Shown piece after piece: positions 24,168 through 32,200 of a DNA stretch of 61,229 nt; within the stretch, counting starts at the first letter, position 1; every line of letters begins with the position of its first letter. The translations under genes were made by a program, and so were the position numbers. The notes under the pieces were generated by a model. That model had not been told where the DNA came from. It did not search any database and was given only the letters and a program-made list of their open reading frames with translations. The stretch is from JBGRQA01 sp041725895 (GTDB lineage Bacteria; Bacteroidota; Bacteroidia; Bacteroidales; Marinifilaceae): the NCBI GenBank assembly GCA_041725895.1, contig JBGRQA010000035.1, positions 1 through 61,229 of the forward strand. The letters run 5' to 3'.

Positions 24168-25988
24168 ATGAAAGACTTTTTAAAAATTCTTAGACGCTTT
24201 TTGCCTCCTTTCAAGGGGGAGTTAATCATGAGTTTCCTGTACAATGTATTGGGTGCAATCTTTGGAGTTTTCTCCTTTGTGATGATGCAGCCCGTGCTGG
24301 AGATTCTTTTTAATATTGCCGAACCGGTGAACGAGCCCATGGCATGGGATACGAATATTTCTACCCTGAAGCACAATTTCTACTACTATACCACCCAGAT
24401 GAAACTGGAGTATGGTCCTGATTCGGCCCTGATTTTTGTGGGGGTTGTCCTTGTTTTGGCAGTATTGTTTAAGGTTGGGTTCACCTATTTGGGTTCCTAT
24501 CATAGCGTAAACATTCGTAATGGAGTGGTTCGGGATATCCGCCAGCAGATCTACCAAAAGATTGTGAGTTTGCCCATTCCGTTTTTTACCGAAGAGAAAA
24601 AGGGAGATATCATGGCCCGTTCTACCGGAGATGTACAGGAGGTAGAGAATTCCATCATGAACTCATTGGATATGTTTCTGAAGAACCCGGTGATTATTCT
24701 TGTTTCTTTGGTTACGATGATCATTATGAGTCCTAAGATGACCCTGTTTGTGTTTATTCTGTTGCCTGTGGCAGGTGGAATCATCGGAAGAATTGGTAGA
24801 AGCCTGAAGAAAACCTCACGGAAAGGACAGAGTAAAATGGGGGAACTGTTGTCTACCATTGAGGAGACCCTTTCCGGTTTGCGGATTGTTAAAGCCTTTA
24901 CTGCAGAGGAGAAGATGAACCATCGCTTCGATTTGCAGAACAACGAATACCGCCGGATCATGAACAGTTTGATGCGCCGAAGAGTGCTGGCTCATCCCGT
25001 AAGCGAATTCCTGGGAACCGTTGTGATCGTAATTGTACTTTGGTATGGCGGTCGTTTGATTCTGAATGGAGAGGGTGAAATGAATGGTGCCGGATTTATT
25101 GCCTACCTGGTGGTATTCTACTCCATTATCAACCCTGCGAAAGCATTCTCCAAGGCTTTCTACAGTATTCAGAAAGGTTTGGCTGCAATGGAACGTATCG
25201 ATCATATTCTGGATGCGGAATCAACCATTATCGAGAAGGAGAATGCCAAACCGGCTCAGAATTTTACCGCGGGGATTGAGTACCGGAATGTATCTTTCGC
25301 CTACAATACAGAAAAGGTGTTGAAAAACGTGAATGTGACCATCCCCAAAGGGAAGAAGGTAGCCCTGGTGGGGCAATCGGGGTCCGGAAAAACCACTTTC
25401 GTTGATCTTCTGCCACGTTTCTACGATGTGTTGGAAGGGGGAATCTATCTGGATGGCGAGGACATTCGCGATTACAAAATTGCTGACCTGCGCAACCTGA
25501 TGGGGAATGTAAACCAGGAGTCCATCCTTTTCAACGATACCATTTTCAATAACATTGCCTTTGGTGTGGAAGGAGCGACTATGGAGGACGTGATTGCTGC
25601 GGCCAAAGTAGCCAATGCTCATGATTTTATTACGGCCACCGAACATGGATACCTGACCAACATTGGAGACAGGGGAAGTAAGCTATCGGGCGGACAGCGC
25701 CAGCGTTTGAGTATTGCCCGTGCGGTACTTAAAAATCCTCCCATCCTGATTCTGGATGAGGCTACCTCTGCTTTGGATACCGAATCGGAACGCCTGGTGC
25801 AGGATGCCCTGGAGAATCTGATGAAGAATCGTACCTCATTGGTGATTGCTCACCGACTATCTACCGTGAAGAATGCCGATGAGATTTGTGTCTTCCAGCA
25901 GGGAGAGATTATCGAACGCGGAAAGCACGAGGAGTTGATTGAGAAAAATGGTGCGTACAAGAAGCTTTACGAAATGCAAATGCTCTAA
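24168..25988 (+). CDS. MsbA-like ABC exporter (fused permease and ATPase)
   Basis: 607 residues from the ATG at 24168 (MKDFLKILRRFLPPFKGEL). A TTG-started extension to 24042 begins right at the purB terminator and has no family character. Six membrane helices (about 15-310) form the type-I exporter domain. The nucleotide-binding domain (about 345-600) has Walker A VGQSGSGKTTFVDLL, signature LSGGQRQRLSIARA, Walker B ILILDEATSALD and the H-loop IAHRLST. It works as a homodimer. The closest class is MsbA-type lipid A flippases, but other lipid or drug substrates cannot be excluded. Confidence 0.9.
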   Translation: MKDFLKILRRFLPPFKGELIMSFLYNVLGAIFGVFSFVMMQPVLEILFNIAEPVNEPMAWDTNISTLKHNFYYYTTQMKLEYGPDSALIFVGVVLVLAVLFKVGFTYLGSYHSVNIRNGVVRDIRQQIYQKIVSLPIPFFTEEKKGDIMARSTGDVQEVENSIMNSLDMFLKNPVIILVSLVTMIIMSPKMTLFVFILLPVAGGIIGRIGRSLKKTSRKGQSKMGELLSTIEETLSGLRIVKAFTAEEKMNHRFDLQNNEYRRIMNSLMRRRVLAHPVSEFLGTVVIVIVLWYGGRLILNGEGEMNGAGFIAYLVVFYSIINPAKAFSKAFYSIQKGLAAMERIDHILDAESTIIEKENAKPAQNFTAGIEYRNVSFAYNTEKVLKNVNVTIPKGKKVALVGQSGSGKTTFVDLLPRFYDVLEGGIYLDGEDIRDYKIADLRNLMGNVNQESILFNDTIFNNIAFGVEGATMEDVIAAAKVANAHDFITATEHGYLTNIGDRGSKLSGGQRQRLSIARAVLKNPPILILDEATSALDTESERLVQDALENLMKNRTSLVIAHRLSTVKNADEICVFQQGEIIERGKHEELIEKNGAYKKLYEMQML

Positions 25989-26016
25989 GTAGAGGAAGCA
26001 TCAGAAAAGATAATTC

Positions 26017-26050
26017 AAGCCCTTCAGCCTTTGCTGTGGGGCTTTTTTTA
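26017..26050 (+). terminator. Terminator of the MsbA-like gene
   Basis: AAGCCC..CAGC pairs with GCTG..GGGCTT (26017-26030 with 26033-26044), ending in a T run. Confidence 0.8.
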
Positions 26051-26471
26051 GGCTCTATATGATCTGGATGCGTAAAAATAATCATTGTATTGTTTATGGA
26101 TTGCACATACAAGGTTCTTGTTATGTATTCCAATAGCTTTAATCGGAGCTCCTCGGCATTGGCAACGGAGGTGGGGCCCCATAGGTGAGGTAGGCGTTAA
26201 GAACAGAATGCTGTTTAATTCGAGATAATTTTCTCGGGCCTCATTGATTTCGCTTCGCTCTGTAGAGCCGAGGAACGAGGTGAGTTCATTCTGTTTAGCC
26301 TTTGAGCCGTGATGGGTCACCGAGTGCCCTAGCCTTGATTTTTTGTTTCTTTTGTATCAAAACAAAAGAAAAGTCCGTCCGACTAAAGGACAAAAGCATA
26401 ATATTAAGGAATTACTTTAATCGAAAAGACCCATAATAATTCAAAAAGAACCCTTTTAATAGGGTTGGAGA
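26051..26471. other. Repeat-rich intergenic region
   Basis: No coding frame is convincing. It contains a perfect 9-bp palindrome (TTTCTTTTG 26346-26354, CAAAAGAAA 26363-26371, 8-nt loop) inside a low-complexity stretch that has the look of a dispersed Bacteroidota intergenic repeat. It leads up to the left inverted repeat at 26472. Confidence 0.35.
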
Positions 26472-26487
26472 TGTAGGGTTCGGCGCC
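26472..26487 (+). repeat. Left copy of a 16-bp inverted repeat
   Basis: TGTAGGGTTCGGCGCC. Its exact reverse complement lies at 27198-27213. The pair brackets one gene (26514-27170); the left copy is 27 bp beyond the stop codon. The inner end is the palindrome GGCGCC. Confidence 0.85.
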
Positions 26488-26513
26488 CGAAAACGAATAA
26501 CTATCCATGGGCA

Positions 26514-27170
26514 TTAACTGGCAACTGTAATTCCTAGTTGTTCCAGTATTTCCGGATCCTCTTCAAAAGCGATGCCCAGCACTTTTAGAAGGCGACTCAT
26601 TTCCGAATCCAGAAGCTCCAGTTTCTCATCCCTCACACGGGTGGCCTTTCGGGCTTCGCCGCGCTCCCTATCCTGCTCCTCGAGAGCGGTGGCTACTGCT
26701 TCCACAAAATCTTTCCCTTGGGTTAATGATTCCAGGGGGCAGTTGAACGAAGCCAGGGCTGTAATGTAGGTTTCGTTGGCCAGTAGGTTGTTGTAGAAGG
26801 ATGAGGCTTGACGCAACCAGCCGCTCATGGTATCCTTGCGGCGCCCCTGCAGCCCCAGTGCACCATAGGCGGCCAAATCGTCCTCAAAGAGGATGCGTGC
26901 CAGCTTTACATGCTTCATGTATACCTTGTGAGCCGTCTTGTGGGCGAGGGTTACCTGTTCGGTAGCCGCATATTGCTCACCGTACTCCCTGGCCTGGGTA
27001 TCCGTTAATCCTTCTACTTCCTGCAAAAGAGTGGTAAGGATGGTAAGTTTTTCCTCATTGTACCCGTACAGGGCCAATTTGTTTTTGATCTCCGCAATTC
27101 TTACCGAATTGTTCGCAACTACCCGGTAGAGTTGGAGTTTCTCTGCTAGTGAAAAATCTTTAAAATTCAT
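26514..27170 (-). CDS. All-helical protein with an internal duplication, unknown function
   Basis: 218 residues, almost wholly helical, charged, with no signal peptide or membrane segment, so cytoplasmic. About residues 33-106 and 139-215 align without gaps: AREYGEQYAAT against DRERGEARKAT, and VKLARILFEDDLAAYGALGL against LKVLGIAFEEDPEILEQLGI. It is therefore an ancient tandem duplication of a ~75-residue helical unit joined by RRKDTMSGWLRQASSFYNNLL. Similar unnamed proteins occur in Bacteroidota (family memory, not searched). The gene sits between perfect 16-bp inverted repeats and just downstream of a 21-bp tandem array. Function unknown. Confidence 0.75.
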   Translation of the reverse strand: MNFKDFSLAEKLQLYRVVANNSVRIAEIKNKLALYGYNEEKLTILTTLLQEVEGLTDTQAREYGEQYAATEQVTLAHKTAHKVYMKHVKLARILFEDDLAAYGALGLQGRRKDTMSGWLRQASSFYNNLLANETYITALASFNCPLESLTQGKDFVEAVATALEEQDRERGEARKATRVRDEKLELLDSEMSRLLKVLGIAFEEDPEILEQLGITVAS

Positions 27171-27408
27171 TTCTGTCTAAATTATTGTTAGTAGTAAGGC
27201 GCCGAACCCTACAATTGATGTTTCGCTTTTTCCAAATCAATGGGGGAAACTCCCTCCCAAAGGGTGGGAAATGATTCTCCACCTTTGGAAAATGATTCTC
27301 AACCAGAGGAAAATGATCTTCCACCATGGGTTTTTCATATTCGAAGGGGGGAAAATGGTTTTCCACCTCCGGATTTTCATTTTCCACCATGGGAAAATGA
27401 TCCCCCAC
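27160..27408 (-). CDS. Possible heptapeptide-repeat peptide (82 aa)
   Basis: An open frame from ATG 27408 reads eight 7-residue units of the form VENHFPx (GDHFPMV, ENENPEV, ENHFPPF and so on), then a 25-residue tail that crosses the right inverted repeat. It ends 11 bp inside the start of the helical-protein gene. It may be a real translated leader, or open only because a 21-bp repeat keeps all frames open; the opposite strand is open too. No homologous family is claimed. Confidence 0.25.
   Translation of the reverse strand: MGDHFPMVENENPEVENHFPPFEYEKPMVEDHFPLVENHFPKVENHFPPFGREFPPLIWKKRNINCRVRRLTTNNNLDRNEF
27198..27213 (-). repeat. Right copy of the 16-bp inverted repeat
   Basis: GGCGCCGAACCCTACA, the exact reverse complement of 26472-26487. 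It lies 28 bp upstream of the start codon of the helical-protein gene, nearly symmetric with the left copy. Confidence 0.85.
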
Positions 27409-27413
27409 CAGTG
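27246..27413. repeat. Tandem array of eight degenerate 21-bp units
   Basis: Eight units of exactly 21 bp, with no indel, begin at 27246, 27267, 27288, 27309, 27330, 27351, 27372 and 27393. The commonest form is GAAAATGATnnTCCACCnnG. Each unit has partial dyad symmetry (GGAAAA...TTTTCC), and units 5 and 7 carry the central block inverted (TTTTTCAT, ATTTTCAT). The array starts 76 bp upstream of the helical-protein gene. It could be a set of protein-binding sites, a folded leader RNA, or a coding heptad repeat. Confidence 0.85.
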
Positions 27414-27687
27414 TTTACTGGCCTTTCCAACTTCCGGGGCCCTATCCTCTATGTGATTAATGAATTGTAACGGGATTTGGCAGGGAGGTGTAAGGTGTTG
27501 AAAATGATATATTCAAGTTAAGGAAAATGATAATTATAGTCAAGGGGAAAATGTTGGATTTTTTTATAAATCACAGAAGATTATCCGATTATAGATGATG
27601 AGCTGATTGGGGAAACCAATATTATGAAGGGCTACCGGGAAAGATATTTGTTGAAATGTTGAACAAAAAAATACCAACAAATAGGGA

Positions 27688-27718
27688 TTGAATTATAAAG
27701 AACAATGTTCTTTATTTG
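27688..27718 (+). promoter_or_regulatory. TonB-receptor promoter with a palindromic operator
   Basis: TTG (27688-27690), 20-bp spacer and TTTATTTG (27711-27718, one mismatch to TAnnTTTG). Within the spacer and reaching into the -7 box is a perfect 7-bp inverted repeat, AAAGAACAATGTTCTTT (27697-27713). A dimeric repressor bound there would block polymerase. The TetR-type gene at 31529 is the obvious candidate, by position only. Confidence 0.6.
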
Positions 27719-27778
27719 AGGCGTCAAAAACAGTACGCTGTTCTTTATTCTAAAAACAACATTATTCAACCAATATTC

Positions 27779-30115
27779 ATGTATCAATCTGCAAAGCGAA
27801 CCATTCTACTACTGCTTGTAACTATTATGTGTACAGGCTTATCTGCTCAAACTATTTTAACCGGAAAAGTATACGATAGTCAAAGTCGTGCCCCCTTGCC
27901 GGGAGTTTCTGTTTTTGTAAAAAAATTGCAAAAAGGGGTAACAACCGATTCCCGGGGATACTACATAATTAGTTTGCCACAGGGGAAATTTGATATTGCT
28001 TATTCATTTATTGGATATCAAAAGGCGATGAAAAAGGTAAGCATTGCCGATAAGTCGGTAAAGTTGGATGTTGCCTTAAGCGTAGCAACGGAGCAGCTGG
28101 GGGAGGTTTTTGTAACCGCTAAATCGGAGGCCCGCAAAATAAGGGAAAAAGCAATGCCCATTTCGGTAATTACCATGGATCAGATTAAGGGAACGGTGAG
28201 TGATGTAAGTGATGTTTTGTCGAAAACCTCGGGTATTAAAATCAGGAGTTCCGGTGGGGTTGGCAGTGCCTCGCGTATTTCGGTAAGAGGCCTGGAGGGC
28301 AAACGCATAGGCTTTTTTATTGATGGGGCTCCAATGAATGAGAATTCCGATTTTGTGAATGTTAATGACATCCCTGTTGATTTGATCGATAGAATTGAGG
28401 TGTACAAAGGAATTGTTCCTGCAAAATATGGAGGATCCGCTATTGGTGGAGCCGTGAATATCGTACTGAAAGAGTATCCGCCCCACTATTTTGATCTTAG
28501 TTACAGTTTGCGTTCGTTCAATACCCAGCAGGTAAGTGCTGTAATCAAACGCAATAACGAGAAAAAGGGCCTTGAATTCGGTTTGGGTGGGTTCTATACC
28601 TATGCAGACAATAACTATCGAATGGAATTGCCTTTGCAAAAGGGACGCCATGTTGAACGAGACCACGATCTCTACAAAAAATTTGTGCTTGGGGGTGGCC
28701 TAACTTCCACTTCGTGGTATTTCGATGAAATTGAATTTGAGCCGGTCATTGTTTTCACCACCAAGGAGATTCAGGGCATTGAGTACAACATCCAGGGGGC
28801 GGTTAGCTATTCCGATGCCTATGGTTTATCCAACAAGGCGGAAAAAACCGATTTTCTGGTGAAGGGGCTGGATTTGGACATGAGTAGTTTGTATGCCTAT
28901 TCAATCTACAAGTTTCAGGATAAGGCCATGCACAAGTTCACCTGGGACGGAGAGATGTTGCCCCCTGTTCATGCCCTTGGCGGTGAAATCGGGACTACCC
29001 CAAACGATTCCTACAATCAGAAGCACACATTCATTCAGAAAACCAACTTGAATTATCTGCTGAATGAGCAGAATTCCCTGAATTTTAATTCGGTGTTCAA
29101 TTTTGCCAAGGGAATACCAAAAGATACCCTGAAAGATGCAGTAATCGGTTATAAAACCAATTTTACCAGTCGGATGAACAGCTGGGTGGCGGGTCTGGCT
29201 CACGAATACCATACCCTAAACAATAAGTTTACCAATTCCTTTACCGTGAAGTATTACTACTACTCCATGAAGACAAGAATTGCCGATCTTTTTGGAATGG
29301 GGCTTATTGATGATGTGAATATGGAAAAAATGGATTTCGGGATAAGCAATGCCATGCGGTTTCGTTTTACACCCTCCTTTTTGGTGAAAGCCTCTGTGGC
29401 CTACGATGTGCGGCTTCCTTCGGAGAACGAGCTCATTGGCGATGGGTTTCTGATTACCCCTTCGGGAAATTTGGAACCCGAGCGCAACCGAAGTCTCAAT
29501 TTGGGCTTTATGTACGATGCTACCAATCTGAACCGGAATCGCTTTCAGTTTGAGGTGAATGCCTTCTATATGGAGCTATCCAATATGATTCGTTTTACCG
29601 GGGGATCGTTGCAGTCGAACTACCAGAATTTTGGAGAAATGCGAACTCTTGGAGTGGAAGCGGAAGTGAAGTGGGATGCCACCAACTTTTTGTACCTGTA
29701 TGGCAATGCTACCTACCAGGATTTACGCGATATCCGTGAAAAGCAGCCCGGGTCTGCCGTTGCCAATCCCACCAAAGGCGACAGAATGCCGAATATCCCG
29801 TATCTGTTTGCCAATTCCGGTTTCGAGTTGCACAAGGAGAATCTTTTCGGAGGGAAGGGGCAAAATGTAAGGCTGTATACCGATTGTTCCTTTGTGGAGG
29901 AGTATTTCTACGATTTTGAACAAAGTATTTACCAGGAGCGAAGAATTCCACGTTCCCTGACCTTCAATTCCGGTATGGAGTACAGTTTTGGAGACCGAAG
30001 GATTACCCTGGCCCTGCAAGCCAATAATATTACGGATGAAAAGGTGATGTCGGAATTCAATCGCCCACTTCCGGGTAGAAACTTCGGTTTGAAAGTGCGA
30101 TATGTATGGAAATAG
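27779..30115 (+). CDS. TonB-dependent outer-membrane receptor
   Basis: 778 residues from ATG 27779 (MYQSAKRTILLLLVTIMCTGLSAQ is a good signal peptide); the frame extends upstream to a TTG that lies in the promoter. After the signal comes a carboxypeptidase-regulatory-like domain (about 27-110), a plug domain (about 120-235: PISVITMDQIKG, KTSGIKIRSSGGVGSASRISVRGLEGKRIGFFIDG, VYKGIVPAKYGGSAIGGAVNIVLK) and a 22-strand barrel to the C-terminal ..FGLKVRYVWK. It is not SusC-like in length and has no SusD partner. It forms a unit with a surface-type lipoprotein, under a putative TetR operator. The substrate is unknown; a metal chelate or similar ligand is plausible. Confidence 0.93.
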   Translation: MYQSAKRTILLLLVTIMCTGLSAQTILTGKVYDSQSRAPLPGVSVFVKKLQKGVTTDSRGYYIISLPQGKFDIAYSFIGYQKAMKKVSIADKSVKLDVALSVATEQLGEVFVTAKSEARKIREKAMPISVITMDQIKGTVSDVSDVLSKTSGIKIRSSGGVGSASRISVRGLEGKRIGFFIDGAPMNENSDFVNVNDIPVDLIDRIEVYKGIVPAKYGGSAIGGAVNIVLKEYPPHYFDLSYSLRSFNTQQVSAVIKRNNEKKGLEFGLGGFYTYADNNYRMELPLQKGRHVERDHDLYKKFVLGGGLTSTSWYFDEIEFEPVIVFTTKEIQGIEYNIQGAVSYSDAYGLSNKAEKTDFLVKGLDLDMSSLYAYSIYKFQDKAMHKFTWDGEMLPPVHALGGEIGTTPNDSYNQKHTFIQKTNLNYLLNEQNSLNFNSVFNFAKGIPKDTLKDAVIGYKTNFTSRMNSWVAGLAHEYHTLNNKFTNSFTVKYYYYSMKTRIADLFGMGLIDDVNMEKMDFGISNAMRFRFTPSFLVKASVAYDVRLPSENELIGDGFLITPSGNLEPERNRSLNLGFMYDATNLNRNRFQFEVNAFYMELSNMIRFTGGSLQSNYQNFGEMRTLGVEAEVKWDATNFLYLYGNATYQDLRDIREKQPGSAVANPTKGDRMPNIPYLFANSGFELHKENLFGGKGQNVRLYTDCSFVEEYFYDFEQSIYQERRIPRSLTFNSGMEYSFGDRRITLALQANNITDEKVMSEFNRPLPGRNFGLKVRYVWK

Positions 30116-30141
30116 TAATAATAAATATAAACAAACACATA

Positions 30142-31377
30142 ATGAATAGAGTAGTAAAGTTGATTGCACTAAGCCTTTTGGTGGGTTTTTTTAGTGCCTG
30201 CGATAAAGATGATGATCATTCAGAACCCCAAATTGAGGGGGGAGATGTGCTGATGTCGACCATGGTTCCGAATCCGGATGGACGTACCTGCAGTGTGTAT
30301 ATGCAGCTTATCGACAACAAGAATTTGGAAGCGGCCTCCTATACAAATGCCACTGCCATTCCAGCGTATTTTGCTTGTCCCCCTGTGGTTGTGGGCGATG
30401 ATGTATACCTGCTTCCGGGATGGGCTATGGAATCGGACTTGCTAAAGAAGTACTCTCGTATAGGAGGAAAGCTGGTGGAGCAGGGATCGCTAACTTTGCC
30501 AGCACAATCGGGAGCCAACAATCTTGTGGTTAAGGGCGAAAAAGCTTACATCTCTTTATCGATGAAAGGGAAAATCCTGATAGTTAATCCCAATACCCTG
30601 GCAAAGCTTGGTGAAATAGACATCAAAAAGTACGGAGTGGGTGATGAGAACCCGGATCCAGCCATGATGATAATACGCGGGAAGTATCTCTATGTGGGGT
30701 TGAACCAACTCTTGGGGGGATACTATCCGGCTCCTGATCGTGCTTGTTCTGATGTACTCATTATTGATACTGAAAAGGATGAGGTGGTAAAGATGATAAC
30801 GGAATCCGCTTCGGGTATTTCAATGCCCACCAAGCCTGAGGCGGATTGCAAATCCATTTTTATGGATGAGAACAAAGACATTTATGTGGTTGGTATTGCT
30901 GGTTTTGGTGCGGTTCCCGGGCATAAGAGTGGAATCTTACGGATCAGAAACGGTGCAACCGATTTTGACAGCGACTATCAGTTTGTATTGACCGGTGCCG
31001 CTATCGAAGGGGAAGAGTATGTACTCGACTATCTTTGCGCTGTGCAATACGCTGGCAAGGGGAAACTATATGCAGCTGCCAATGTGCCGGCCTACTATAA
31101 GAATCCCGATTCTCCTGATTATATAAAGGACCGAACAATTATAGCGGTAGAGATTGATCTTAATGCGAAAACCATTAAGAAACTTGATATCCCCAGGAGT
31201 AATACCTATGGAGCCTCAGTAAGTTTATACAAGGACGATATTGTTTTTGGTTTTTCCACAACCGAAGACAATGGTTACTTTACCTACAATCCTTCCACCG
31301 GAAAGGCAAGTTCTCATGCCGTAATAAGTGTAGAAGGTTTTCCTAACGAATTCAGAGCATTTGGATCACAATATTAG
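30142..31377 (+). CDS. Beta-propeller-like surface lipoprotein (DUF4374-like)
   Basis: 411 residues from ATG 30142. The signal peptide ends in a lipobox (FFSAC, lipidated C20) followed by DKDDD, which resembles the acidic lipoprotein export signal of Bacteroidota and suggests surface display. The rest is regular beta-sheet blades (VVGDDVYLLPGW, NNLVVKGEKAYISLS, MMIIRGKYLYVGLN, VLIIDTEKDEVVKMI, KDIYVVGIAGFG, GKLYAAANVP), like YncE or DUF4374 propellers found beside TonB receptors. It starts 26 bp after the receptor gene. A role in ligand capture for the receptor is inferred from context. Confidence 0.75.
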   Translation: MNRVVKLIALSLLVGFFSACDKDDDHSEPQIEGGDVLMSTMVPNPDGRTCSVYMQLIDNKNLEAASYTNATAIPAYFACPPVVVGDDVYLLPGWAMESDLLKKYSRIGGKLVEQGSLTLPAQSGANNLVVKGEKAYISLSMKGKILIVNPNTLAKLGEIDIKKYGVGDENPDPAMMIIRGKYLYVGLNQLLGGYYPAPDRACSDVLIIDTEKDEVVKMITESASGISMPTKPEADCKSIFMDENKDIYVVGIAGFGAVPGHKSGILRIRNGATDFDSDYQFVLTGAAIEGEEYVLDYLCAVQYAGKGKLYAAANVPAYYKNPDSPDYIKDRTIIAVEIDLNAKTIKKLDIPRSNTYGASVSLYKDDIVFGFSTTEDNGYFTYNPSTGKASSHAVISVEGFPNEFRAFGSQY

Positions 31378-31424
31378 CTTAGATGTAGTAAGCTTGTTTT
31401 TTCGTTTTTAGATTTGATTGGTAA

Positions 31425-31461
31425 TTCGGTGTGCAGGTTTGCACACCGAAATTTTTTTTTT
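31425..31461 (+). terminator. Terminator of the receptor-lipoprotein unit
   Basis: TTCGGTGTGC (31425-31434) and GCACACCGAA (31441-31450) form a perfect 10-bp stem with a 6-nt loop, followed by ten Ts. It separates the receptor unit from the TetR gene. Confidence 0.92.
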
Positions 31462-31528
31462 GAGTGTAAGAAAGATTTCGTTTTTGGATTTATTTTGCTT
31501 TTTTTGGAATTACTTCAACAGGGAAATT

Positions 31529-32140
31529 ATGCAGGTAAAGAAAGAAGAGGTCCGAAGAGAAATTCTGAGAATTGCTAAAAATGAATTCATTGAAAAGGAA
31601 TTCAAGGGGACATCCATGAGGGATATTGCCAAAAAGGCGGGTGTAAGCCTGAGCAATATTTACAACTATTTTAGAAACAAGGATGAGATCTACGTTCAGA
31701 TTCTGACCCCTTTGTTGCAGGCCATTGATAAAACAATGGAGGAGCACAATGGGGATGAAAATATTACAACGGATATTTTCCTGTCGGAAGAGTATCAAAA
31801 GCAGCAAATTCATTTGTTTACACAATTGATAGAGGAATACCGTGTAGAGTTCAGGATGTTGCTCTGTCATTCGCATGGCTCTTCGCTTCAGAATTATCGT
31901 GAGAGATTTACGGATGCTCAAACCAGGATGGGAGTGGAGTATTTTCAAAAGCTGAAGGAGAAGTATCCCCAAATACATACCGATATATCGGAGTTCTTTC
32001 TGCATACTACAAGCTCCTGGTTTCTTACCAGTGTAGGTGAAATTGTGACTCATGAATTGAGTCATGATGAGATTGTATCGTTTGTTGCTGAGTATGTAGC
32101 CTTCTGCACTGCCGGCTGGAAGCGATTGCTTAAGGTGTAA
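31529..32140 (+). CDS. TetR/AcrR-family transcriptional regulator
   Basis: 203 residues from ATG 31529 (MQVKKEEVRREIL); the longer frame back to 31418 runs through the upstream terminator and is rejected. The N-terminal helix-turn-helix (about 5-55) shows ILRIAKNEFIEKEFKGTSMRDIAKKAGVSLSNIYNYFRNKDEIY, a textbook TetR signature. The helical C-terminal domain (about 60-203) would bind an effector and dimerise. It lies downstream of the TonB receptor and lipoprotein, whose promoter carries a palindrome suited to a TetR dimer. No copy of that palindrome was seen at its own start. Confidence 0.92.
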   Translation: MQVKKEEVRREILRIAKNEFIEKEFKGTSMRDIAKKAGVSLSNIYNYFRNKDEIYVQILTPLLQAIDKTMEEHNGDENITTDIFLSEEYQKQQIHLFTQLIEEYRVEFRMLLCHSHGSSLQNYRERFTDAQTRMGVEYFQKLKEKYPQIHTDISEFFLHTTSSWFLTSVGEIVTHELSHDEIVSFVAEYVAFCTAGWKRLLKV

Positions 32141-32200
32141 GGCAGTTGTTTGCCCGCTTGGGCGATGTCATTTATTTAAATATCCAGTTGACCCGGTAAG

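Noticed and set aside
26346..26371. Palindrome TTTCTTTTG/CAAAAGAAA as a terminator
   Set aside because: The stem is pure A/T-rich with a single G-C pair, and the adjacent gene already has a good terminator at 26017-26050.
27246..27413. CRISPR-like short repeats
   Set aside because: The 21-bp units abut without spacers, are degenerate, and have no cas genes nearby.
27240..27470. Plus-strand 76-codon frame across the 21-bp array
   Set aside because: Any in-phase 21-bp repeat stays open in several frames; it has no start context and no downstream partner.
31418..31528. N-terminal extension of the TetR regulator
   Set aside because: It would be translated from the stem of the preceding strong terminator; the ATG at 31529 gives a normal TetR start.
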